From: Chitinophagaceae bacterium UBA1930
Lineage (GTDB): Bacteria; Bacteroidota; Bacteroidia; Chitinophagales; Chitinophagaceae
Reading direction: 5' to 3'
Length of the DNA stretch: 64,000 nucleotides
NCBI GenBank assembly: GCA_002337145.1
Contig: DDFK01000002.1
Span: forward strand, 744,001-808,000
Shown in pieces: positions 54,706-62,030 of this stretch. Both the position numbers and the translations under genes were made by a program. How positions within the stretch are numbered: position 1 is the stretch's first letter; each line of letters opens with the position of its first letter. The notes beneath the pieces are model-generated. The model saw only the letters and a list, made by a program, of their open reading frames with translations. It was not told where the DNA came from and ran no database searches.

Positions 54706-55047
54706 TTACAATGGGTTTACTTCCCTTATTTCTACATTGCCGCCCATTTGCAATATGGGGCAGCCTTTTGCAAGTTCGGTAGCTTCTTCCAACGAGCTTG
54801 CCCTTACCATTGTATAGCCTCCAATGGATTCCTTTATTTCGGTGTAAGGCCCATTGGTTATTATATTATTGGGCCTTAGTACTGCACCGGTTGTCTTTAA
54901 GCGGTTGCCCCTGTCTACCAGTTTGTTTTGTGCTGCAATGCCTGCAACCCAGTCCATCCACTTCTTTGTTGCGGCTTGTGCTTCTTCTGGTGTGCCTGTT
55001 GGCATTGCACCGTAATCTGTCCTGAATATGAATAAGAAATCGTTCAT
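54706..55047 (-). CDS. YCII-related (DGPF-type) protein
   Basis: A 113-residue protein with the typical start FLFIFRTDYG and the family block NGPYTEIKESIGGYTMVRASSLEEATELAKGCPIL. It carries the DGPF/YCII fold, a dimeric ferredoxin-like fold. Family members are almost always encoded next to ECF42 sigma factors, as here. Function is unknown. It lies about 100 bp upstream of the sigma gene and 32 bp downstream of its paralogue. Confidence 0.9.
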   Translation of the reverse strand: MNDFLFIFRTDYGAMPTGTPEEAQAATKKWMDWVAGIAAQNKLVDRGNRLKTTGAVLRPNNIITNGPYTEIKESIGGYTMVRASSLEEATELAKGCPILQMGGNVEIREVNPL

Positions 55048-55079
55048 GGTTCTTGTGTTTAATTTGTTGGGGAATTTTG

Positions 55080-55433
55080 TTAATGGATGCCATCGCCTTT
55101 GGCAATCTTTCTTACTTCAACGCTGTTGCCTTCGCCTTGCAGTACAGGACAGCCTTTTGCAAACTCCACTGCTTCATCAACAGAGTCTGCCTTTACCATA
55201 ATGTAGCCGCCAATGGTTTCTTTAATGTCACCAAAGGGCCCATTGGTAACCATGTTGTTGGGTCTTACTACTTTGCTGTCTTCAAAAGGCAGGCCATTGC
55301 CGCCGCTAAACTTGTTCTGGGCCGCAATGCTTCCAATCCAGTCCATTGTCTGTTTCATCCAAATCTGCAACTGTTCGGGCGAGGCAACTTTGTTGCCATC
55401 TTCATGCCTGAAAATCAAAATGAATTCGTCCAT
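55080..55433 (-). CDS. YCII-related (DGPF-type) protein, second copy
   Basis: A 117-residue paralogue of the protein at 54706 (MDEFILIFRHEDGNK, NGPFGDIKETIGGYIMVKADSVDEAVEFAKGCPVL). The two share the same order and length and are probably a tandem duplication. It is the first gene of the ECF42 unit and may be the target of that sigma factor; a promoter test would be needed. A 74-bp gap separates it from the PepSY gene upstream. Confidence 0.9.
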   Translation of the reverse strand: MDEFILIFRHEDGNKVASPEQLQIWMKQTMDWIGSIAAQNKFSGGNGLPFEDSKVVRPNNMVTNGPFGDIKETIGGYIMVKADSVDEAVEFAKGCPVLQGEGNSVEVRKIAKGDGIH

Positions 55434-55507
55434 TTCGTGTAGGTTTTAGTTGTTATTAAATAATGCGTACACTTTAATAACAAACAGGGCAAACGATATT
55501 GGACAAA

Positions 55508-57097
55508 TTAGGCAATATTTTTTTGATGGTGCTGCAATTTCTTCTTCCGCATTTTTAGGTACAGTATCAAACCTATGGCTACCATGGCAATTTGTGCCAT
55601 TGCCCAGAACATGGTACTGAAATCCTTGATGGGCTTGCCTGCCCATGCCATGAACTCATGCTTGTGCAGCAAGGCAAAACTGTAGCCCTCCAACACATCC
55701 TTATCATTTACCCTTAAGGCCAGTTTGCCCGAAGCTGTTTCCACATAGTAACGTTCATTGCTGTTGGTTGCATAGCTTACTTTAAATACGGGCAGGCGTT
55801 TATTGATAAAGCCATACTCATCGCCAAACTTTGTAATGGCCTGTACACGCTGTATATCCGCAGTTGTGTGCTTACTGAATTGGGTGGCCAGGTATTCGGC
55901 ATACCTTGTTTGGCCTTGTGGCAGTATGCTGTAATTATTGGCATTTATATACATGGCAGCGGGGGCGGGCACTTCTTTTGTTTTCATCAGGTCTTTGCTT
56001 GCCTGTTGCTTGTTTTGCTGCCTGGTATTAACCTGCCAGTAGGTTTGGTTGTTGATGCTTACCATGCTGGTATTGGTTATTGGGGCCTGTACAGCAGCTT
56101 GCAGTTTTTCTATATCAAAATTTGTATGGGCAGTAGTAAACCAATGTTCGTCGTAAAAGCTGCTCCTGTCATCTGCTTTCAATTTGGCAAAAGCATGGTA
56201 GCAGCCGCTAAAGGTGAACATTAGTGTAAACAACGAAATGGCAACGGAAACATAGCGGTGGTTGTTTCTTGCCCTTACAGTGGTATTGCCCTTTGCCTTT
56301 TTGCTTTTTGTAATAAAGAAAATATATAGCCCCATAAGGCTTGTAATCAATGCAAGGGCGGTAAGCAATATTTCAACAATCAATTTCCCCTTGCCCAAGA
56401 AATTCAGCCAGCTCCAGGTATGGAACAGGGTGAATACTTTATCAAACACTGCCCGCTTGTTATCCATGGCAAAGGCAAAACGGTCCTGTGTGGTTTCCAC
56501 ATACACCCTTATGCCGTCTACACGGTCAAAGCTTACCCGTTGCACGGGCAATAGTTTGTTTACTGATTTGTATTCTTCATTAAAAGCGGTAATGGTGGAT
56601 ACGTCCCTTACTTTACTGCCTTTTGTATTATTAAGTACACAGGTTGTGGCAGCATCACAGCAGTCATGTGCCGATGCTGTTGATGGGGCTTGTGCAATTG
56701 CATGTGCCGTATCGGGTTTGCCCATCCCTTCCAAAAACTGTTTGGCAAGGTATTGTGCATACAACCATTGGCCTTGTGGCAACAGTTTGCCATTATGGGT
56801 ACTTATATAAAATGGTTCTTTTTGCCTGCCTTGTTGCACCTGGTAAAACCAGTTGGTATCAATATGTACCAAACGGAAATTGGTAAATGAATCAATATGG
56901 TTTTGTAGCAATGCCTGTTGCAAGGATACTTTTATCTTGTTGCTGTCAATGGCTTTGGGCATTAACCATTGCGTTGCTACCTGTGGGCGTATGGTTGTCA
57001 TAATGGGGTGCATGAAACCACTGGCAGCCCATAGCACAAGTGGTGCAGCAATAATGAGCGATAAGTTACGGTGCCATGTATAGATATATTTTTTCAT
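55508..57097 (-). CDS. PepSY-associated membrane protein (iron-regulated membrane protein type)
   Basis: A 529-residue inner-membrane protein. A first helix follows the short start (WHRNLSLIIAAPLVLWAASGFMHPIM), two to three more helices lie at about 240-305 (IVEILLTALALITSLMGLYIFFI), and a last one near 495. The large outer loops hold PepSY-like stretches (NEEYKSVNKLLPVQRVSFD...VYVETTQDRFAF and later NKRLPVFKVSYATNSNERYYVETASGKLALR). A Cys cluster, HDCCDAATTC, sits in the first loop, suggesting metal or redox chemistry. Such proteins are found beside TonB receptors for iron or copper compounds; here the receptor gene ends only 9 bp upstream. Confidence 0.85.
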   Translation of the reverse strand: MKKYIYTWHRNLSLIIAAPLVLWAASGFMHPIMTTIRPQVATQWLMPKAIDSNKIKVSLQQALLQNHIDSFTNFRLVHIDTNWFYQVQQGRQKEPFYISTHNGKLLPQGQWLYAQYLAKQFLEGMGKPDTAHAIAQAPSTASAHDCCDAATTCVLNNTKGSKVRDVSTITAFNEEYKSVNKLLPVQRVSFDRVDGIRVYVETTQDRFAFAMDNKRAVFDKVFTLFHTWSWLNFLGKGKLIVEILLTALALITSLMGLYIFFITKSKKAKGNTTVRARNNHRYVSVAISLFTLMFTFSGCYHAFAKLKADDRSSFYDEHWFTTAHTNFDIEKLQAAVQAPITNTSMVSINNQTYWQVNTRQQNKQQASKDLMKTKEVPAPAAMYINANNYSILPQGQTRYAEYLATQFSKHTTADIQRVQAITKFGDEYGFINKRLPVFKVSYATNSNERYYVETASGKLALRVNDKDVLEGYSFALLHKHEFMAWAGKPIKDFSTMFWAMAQIAMVAIGLILYLKMRKKKLQHHQKNIA

Positions 57098-57106
57098 CTT
57101 ATTGCT

Positions 57107-59410
57107 TTAATGCTTTCCAAATTTGTATGCAATACCAAAGGTTATTTCCCTTGGGTCGCCAAGGTTATAGGAGTAGGAGCCATTGCCGCTAGCCGTGGCA
57201 TTCTTGCTGGCAAATGTTGAGTAGTATTGGTTAAAGATGTTCAATGTGTTTATCCATATATCCACTGCCTTTATCTGATAGCCTATGCGAAGGTTCACTA
57301 CATCGAAACCCTTGTAGGTAAAATTGTTGAAGTCGTCCATGAAATATTTTCCTTGATGTTGCCACTCTGCACCAATGCGGAAGCCCTTGATGTATCTGGG
57401 TTTGTAAACAATTTCTGCATTGCTGGTAAAATGTGGGGCAGCACTTATTTCCTTGCCACTAAAATCAACACCTTTTACAATATTGTCTGTGTAGGTATGT
57501 TTGGCATTGGTGCCGCTAAAGCGGATGAACCACTCGCTGTTGGGTTTGTAACTGATGCCGTATTCAATGCCTATATGCCTTGTCTTTCCTGCGTTTTGAT
57601 TGACAAAAGAATTGTCTGGCTGCTTTACATTGATGATTTCGTTTGAGCCATTTAGCAGGTATAGGCTATAGTCTATGTATAATCTGTTTTTTACCAACGA
57701 TAACCAGCCTCCCAGTTCGTAGTTCACAAAAGTTTGTGGCAACAGGTAAGGCACTTTGGTGCTGTTGAACAGTTCTGTTATTTGCGGCGGTACATAACCT
57801 TCGCTATAATTGGCATAGAAGCCGATATTTTTTTTGTTGTATGTGAAACCCACTTTAGGTGTGAGCCTGGTGAAATTCGTAATGGTTGAAGGCGTGCCGG
57901 ATGATGCCGTTACAGGCAGGCTGTTCCGGAAATTGTACCTGAATGCATCGTACCGCAGGGCAGCTACCACTTTAAAATTCTTTAAGGGACTGAACTCATA
58001 GTCTATGTAGGTAGCAATATTGCTGATATTGGTGCTATAGTTGCTCAACAATGAATCTGGTGTTGGGGAAGTATAGCTTGTATAGTTACCGCTAATGGTG
58101 TCCCTGTTGATCCAGATGAATTTGGCATAGTAGGTCTGCGGACTTATATCCAGGCTGGCACCCGCTACCAGCTTGCTTTTTAGCCAATTGAACTTTTGTA
58201 CATGCTGTGCAAACAATGCGTAAGTCTTAAAAGCATTGTCGTTTATTTGGCCTTTGGCCAACGCTGGGTTGGGTGCATAGGAAACAACGGAGTAGGAGGG
58301 GTTCTGCTTTACTGAATTGTCCCTGTACATAAACGATAAGTTGCTTTGGCTATTGGCATTCCAAACCTGTGTAAGCATAGATTTGATGCGTAATGCCTTT
58401 ACGCCCCTGAACGTAAATGTGTGTGGGGTGCTATAATTTTTCTGTGAGAATTTTACACTGTCCAAAGCCCCTGTCATGTCTGCATAATAATCCACATAGG
58501 CAAATGTGTTTGTCCATGTGGTTTTATCGGTGGGTTTATAATCCGTTCGTAAGCTGATGGCGGTTTTATGGAAGTCGCTATAGTTAATTGGCCCATCTTT
58601 TTTGTTGGCATAATAACCACTGGCAAGGAAACCCCATTTGCCAGCAGTGGAGCCTATTTGGGCATCTACTCTTTTATAACCTGCATTGTTCAATTGCAAG
58701 CTTGCCGAACCATTGGTATAAGCAGGTGCAGCCTGTGTAATAATGTTTACGGAACCGCCAATGGCTTCGCCACCGTACAATGCTGATGCAGGACCCTTTA
58801 CCACTTCTATGCTTTTGGCAGCAGCCATGTTCATTTCAAGCAGTGCATTGTGGTTGTAAACGCCCGTGGTACGTATGGGTATGCCGTCTTCCATGTACAG
58901 GAAAAGGCTTTTGGTGGTCATGGGCTGGCGTATGCTCATTTCATGCTGCTCGTTGCCACCAAGGTTTACCATGAACACACCGCTTACTTTGTTTAACAGG
59001 TTGTCTATACGTTGTGCTTTGGTTTCATCTATCAATTGCTTGTTGATGACTGCAATGGCTACAGGAGCTTCGCTTCTTTTTTCTGCTGTACGGTTGGCAC
59101 TCACCACTATTTGTTGCAGTGTGTTGCTGCCAGGTGTTAATGCTATGGAAACGATGGATAGGTTTTTAGTATTGATGCTTTGCGATTCAAACCCGGTAAA
59201 GCTGATAGCCAATGTTTCGTCGTTGGTAGTTATGGCGAATTTTCCTAAAGCATCGGTTGTGCTTGTGTGCTGCTTGTCTGAGATAGCAGCACCTTGCAAT
59301 GGTTCTTTGCTAACGGCATCATATACCTTGCCCGATATGGTACGTGCGGTTTGTGCCGAAGCAGGCAGTATGGCCGTTATTAAAAACAGGTATAGCAATA
59401 TTTTTTTCAT
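57107..59410 (-). CDS. TonB-dependent receptor
   Basis: A 767-residue outer-membrane transporter. Signal peptide about 1-20; a carboxypeptidase-like domain at about 22-105 (ISGKVYDAVSKEPLQGAAI); a plug at about 115-225 (DNLLNKVSGVFMVNLGGNEQHEMSIRQ..., VEVVKGPASALYGGEAIGGSVNI as two pieces); and a 22-strand barrel to the end (aromatic C-terminus FGIAYKFGKH). The plug is rich in Met and His near the conserved R (EMSIRQPM). The operon order (Cys-motif protein, 44-residue membrane protein, receptor, PepSY protein) points to uptake of a metal or metal complex; iron or copper are guesses. Confidence 0.93.
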   Translation of the reverse strand: MKKILLYLFLITAILPASAQTARTISGKVYDAVSKEPLQGAAISDKQHTSTTDALGKFAITTNDETLAISFTGFESQSINTKNLSIVSIALTPGSNTLQQIVVSANRTAEKRSEAPVAIAVINKQLIDETKAQRIDNLLNKVSGVFMVNLGGNEQHEMSIRQPMTTKSLFLYMEDGIPIRTTGVYNHNALLEMNMAAAKSIEVVKGPASALYGGEAIGGSVNIITQAAPAYTNGSASLQLNNAGYKRVDAQIGSTAGKWGFLASGYYANKKDGPINYSDFHKTAISLRTDYKPTDKTTWTNTFAYVDYYADMTGALDSVKFSQKNYSTPHTFTFRGVKALRIKSMLTQVWNANSQSNLSFMYRDNSVKQNPSYSVVSYAPNPALAKGQINDNAFKTYALFAQHVQKFNWLKSKLVAGASLDISPQTYYAKFIWINRDTISGNYTSYTSPTPDSLLSNYSTNISNIATYIDYEFSPLKNFKVVAALRYDAFRYNFRNSLPVTASSGTPSTITNFTRLTPKVGFTYNKKNIGFYANYSEGYVPPQITELFNSTKVPYLLPQTFVNYELGGWLSLVKNRLYIDYSLYLLNGSNEIINVKQPDNSFVNQNAGKTRHIGIEYGISYKPNSEWFIRFSGTNAKHTYTDNIVKGVDFSGKEISAAPHFTSNAEIVYKPRYIKGFRIGAEWQHQGKYFMDDFNNFTYKGFDVVNLRIGYQIKAVDIWINTLNIFNQYYSTFASKNATASGNGSYSYNLGDPREITFGIAYKFGKH

Positions 59411-59416
59411 GATCAG

Positions 59417-59551
59417 TTATCTTTTGTTGGATAGCAGGTACATGAGCGTGCCCATGCTTGCCAGTATGAGTATGAGGAGTATGGATGTGAGCACCCTTGC
59501 CTTTTTTATTGCAGACAAACGCTCGGCATCGTTGTTGAAATGCCGTGACAT
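59417..59551 (-). CDS. 44-residue single-pass membrane protein
   Basis: A short frame read on the minus strand from ATG (59549-59551) to TAA (59417-59419), 6 nt before the receptor ATG. It gives MSRHFNNDAERLSAIKKAR and then the helix VLTSILLILILASMGTLMY ending LLSNKR. A basic, charged front and a 19-residue hydrophobic helix are what one expects of a small inner-membrane protein. Such tight spacing suggests translational coupling with the receptor. Not recognised as a known family. Confidence 0.65.
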   Translation of the reverse strand: MSRHFNNDAERLSAIKKARVLTSILLILILASMGTLMYLLSNKR

Positions 59552-59737
59552 AAACTTATTTGAGGTGGTAAATAATGTTTTGCAGTTGGGTAATAAGCTA
59601 CATGTGTAAAACGTGTAAACATCGGCCTGTAAAGGCTTTCAATAGAAAGCATAACAGGAGGTCTGTATCACTCACATGCAGGCCCAGCTATAGTGTGCAT
59701 AGCAGTTACCCAAAAGAAAATAATAGATGCGTTGGTA

Positions 59738-60103
59738 TTATGCCCCAGGAGGGTGAAAGAAAGGAGTGGCCCTGTCGATAGGGGTACCTGAATTATGGCT
59801 AAAAAATTCTGTTACGGTAGTTTGCTTGCTGGTATGAATAGTAGCGAAAAATGATTTGGATGACAGCACTTCGTCGGGTGAAGATTTGCGTTCGTTGTTT
59901 TGTTGTTCTTTCTTTTCTTCTTCCTTTAGTTTCTTCATCATTTGGCATTTACCATTACAGTGCATTTGTGGCTTTGCCTTGTTTACGCAGTTTTTGGCGT
60001 AAGCAGCAGTGTTGGTATAATAGTTGGCAACAACAGCAGCCCTGTTAAAGGTCTGTGCCATAAAGGCCACCAAAATGATGAATGCTGTTAGCTGCTTGAA
60101 CAT
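59738..60103 (-). CDS. Small exported Cys-motif protein upstream of the TonB receptor
   Basis: A 121-residue protein: N-terminal signal (MFKQLTAFIILVAFMAQTF), then NCVNKAKPQMHCNGKCQMMKK with three Cys in C-x10-C-x3-C form, a Lys/Glu-rich helix, and a C-terminal region with several His (NSGTPIDRATPFFHPPGA). The Met/His/Cys content near HCNGKC suggests metal binding. Homologues I recall in Bacteroidota lie beside TonB receptors and PepSY proteins. The upstream extension of the open frame to 60433 overlaps ispD and is not used. Head-to-head with ispD. Confidence 0.7.
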   Translation of the reverse strand: MFKQLTAFIILVAFMAQTFNRAAVVANYYTNTAAYAKNCVNKAKPQMHCNGKCQMMKKLKEEEKKEQQNNERKSSPDEVLSSKSFFATIHTSKQTTVTEFFSHNSGTPIDRATPFFHPPGA

Positions 60104-60200
60104 GGTTGAAGTAGGATGCAAAAGTAATGGGCAAACCTTTGCAACGAAAAGAAATTTTTTGGAACAAGTATATTCGTAGCTTAGGACACTAATAAACTGT

Positions 60201-60869
60201 ATGAAAAAATTTGCTGTAATTGTAGCTGGTGGCAATGGGTTGAGAATGGGAGCTTTTATTCCGAAACAATTTTTGCTGCTTAAAGGAAAGCCATTATTGT
60301 GGTACACATTGAATACTTTTTTGGATGTATATGACGACATGAATATTGTATTGGTATTGCCGGAAGAACATATAGAACGTGGTGAAGAAATTGTGGCCCT
60401 GTTTGATAATGTGCACCGCATCACCATTACCAAAGGCGGCAGTACAAGGTACCATTCCGTTCAGAATGGATTGAAACTGGTGGAACAGGATTCGATTGTA
60501 TTTGTGCATGATGGCGTACGTTGTTTGGTTGGGAAGGAACTGATTAAACGCTGTTACGAACAGGCTATAAATAAAGGAAGTGCGATACCCGCCGTTGCGG
60601 CAACAGATAGCATACGGATTGCAGAAGGGGAGAAGAGTGTGGTTGCTGACAGGACAAAAGTGCGTATCATTCAGACACCGCAAACGTTTACAAGTGATGT
60701 ACTGCTGGCAGCATTTGACCAGGCATTTACGGAAGCCTTTACAGATGAGGCAACTGTTGTGGAAGCTTTTGGTAAAGAAGTGTTTTTATGCGAAGGCGAT
60801 TACAATAACATCAAAATTACAAGACCAGTTGATTTGTTGATGGCGGAGAAGATATTGGAGGAGTTGTAG
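60201..60869 (+). CDS. ispD: 2-C-methyl-D-erythritol 4-phosphate cytidylyltransferase
   Basis: A 222-residue cytosolic enzyme of the MEP isoprenoid pathway that joins MEP and CTP. Motifs: VAGGNGLRMG (nucleotide loop, Val-Ala-Gly rather than the usual Ala-Ala-Gly), KGGSTRYHSVQNGL, FVHDGVRCLV (usual VHDAARP form is altered), IQTPQTF, and the ending GDYNNIKITRPVDLLMAE. Full length and intact otherwise. Transcribed away from the Cys-motif protein gene with 97 bp between the start codons. Confidence 0.95.
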   Translation: MKKFAVIVAGGNGLRMGAFIPKQFLLLKGKPLLWYTLNTFLDVYDDMNIVLVLPEEHIERGEEIVALFDNVHRITITKGGSTRYHSVQNGLKLVEQDSIVFVHDGVRCLVGKELIKRCYEQAINKGSAIPAVAATDSIRIAEGEKSVVADRTKVRIIQTPQTFTSDVLLAAFDQAFTEAFTDEATVVEAFGKEVFLCEGDYNNIKITRPVDLLMAEKILEEL

Positions 60870-61122
60870 CTAAGTGGTGAAAGAGAGAAATAAGGTTTAT
60901 TCTTTTTACATAGTCTTAGATACTTGATTGGTGAGTTTCAATAAGAGTGGAAAGGAGAAAAAGAGAATTACTCATTTCCACTCTTTATCTCTATAGCTCT
61001 TATTGAAGGGATATTGAAAGAGTTCTAGCTAAGAGGGAAAAGAGAAAAAGGGATATGCATTTAAGTTTCTCTTTTTGCTTCTTTTGCCCTTTAAACTCTT
61101 AGCTCTTAAATTCTATCTCCTC
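60870..61122. repeat. Structured A/G- and T/C-rich intergenic region with two hairpins
   Basis: TTCAATAAGAG (60937-60947) pairs with CTCTTATTGAA (60997-61007), with an inner GTGGAAA/TTTCCAC pair. AGCTAAGAG (61027-61035) pairs with CTCTTAGCT (61096-61104). A direct repeat of about 30 nt opens the region (TAGCTAAGTGGTGAAAGAGA) and recurs near 61020 (TAGCTAAGAGGGAAAAGAGA). Both neighbours end here (convergent ispD and the GNAT-like gene), so part of this may act as terminators. Confidence 0.55.
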
Positions 61123-62028
61123 TTATGGCTTAAATAGTTTTAACGGAAATGGCAAATGATTGAAATGCCAATGGAAATATGGTTGGTTGGCTGCACCGAA
61201 CTTTTCATAGAAGGCTTTTACACCGGGCAGGTCGCTGCCTTCAAAATCGAAGAGCATCGGTTGCGATGCGAGTTCTTTTAGGATATTGTCGTATAAAAAA
61301 TAATTCGCTTCCGTTTTACGCCCCTCGGGTGTTGTATAGTTGATGAGGTTGTAATAACGTTTGTTGTCTTTCAGTAGCAATACAATGCTTAATAAATCGT
61401 TGTTTGTATTCAGTGCTTTCCTGATCATCACCTGGTGACTTTGTTGCAATAACAGGTTTTGCAAGTTGCTGTAATCGGTATTGGTGGTATGCTGCATGTT
61501 GTGCTGGTTGTAACTTTTGTACAACTGTACGGCATGGGTAATGTCCTTGTCAGCTACATATTGCAGTTGGGCCTTCGCAGCTTTTACCAGACTATAATCA
61601 ATTGTTTTTTTGTAACTGCTTTTAATGGCTTCGTAGCTGTTGTTCAGGTTGATGGTATAATTGTTTAACCGTGGGCAGTTGTGTTTTGTAGCAAATTCGG
61701 CATTGCCAAAATTCAGGTAGGGCGAACCATATTTCACGAAAGAGAAAACTGCTTTTACCACTTTTTCATCATGCAGTAATTGGTTGCCTATAAAACCTAG
61801 CTGCTGCACAAATGCGGGCATGTAGCTATACGCAAAACCGAATTTCTTTTTTATGGCAATGGGCAGTATGGTTTCGTAATCGTTTACCACTAGGCCATGC
61901 CATTCGTTGGCCATTGCATCCAGGTAATAACTGTGGGCATATACCAAACCATTGATGCTGTTGGCAACACAGTTGTCCCATTTTGTTTTGTTTATTTGAT
62001 GCGATGGTATAATGTCAATAGTGGGCAT
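61123..62028 (-). CDS. GNAT/FemAB-like acyltransferase-fold protein
   Basis: A 301-residue cytosolic protein. The N-terminal half carries WDNCVANSINGLVYAHSYYLDAMANEWHGLVVNDYETILPI, a typical opening of FemAB/BioF2-like GNAT proteins. The C-terminal half has LLSIVLLLKDNKRYYNLINYTTPEGR and a late YEKFGAANQPYFHWHFN, in the region where the family has its last strand. It probably transfers an aminoacyl or acyl group to a sugar or peptide acceptor; substrate unknown. It starts 3 bp after the M1 peptidase stop on the same strand, so both are surely co-transcribed. Confidence 0.7.
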   Translation of the reverse strand: MPTIDIIPSHQINKTKWDNCVANSINGLVYAHSYYLDAMANEWHGLVVNDYETILPIAIKKKFGFAYSYMPAFVQQLGFIGNQLLHDEKVVKAVFSFVKYGSPYLNFGNAEFATKHNCPRLNNYTINLNNSYEAIKSSYKKTIDYSLVKAAKAQLQYVADKDITHAVQLYKSYNQHNMQHTTNTDYSNLQNLLLQQSHQVMIRKALNTNNDLLSIVLLLKDNKRYYNLINYTTPEGRKTEANYFLYDNILKELASQPMLFDFEGSDLPGVKAFYEKFGAANQPYFHWHFNHLPFPLKLFKP

Positions 62029-62030
62029 GT

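Noticed and set aside
59738..60433. Long form (231 residues) of the Cys-motif protein
   Set aside because: The extra 110 residues lie antisense to ispD and lack a signal; the ATG at 60103 gives a clean signal peptide.
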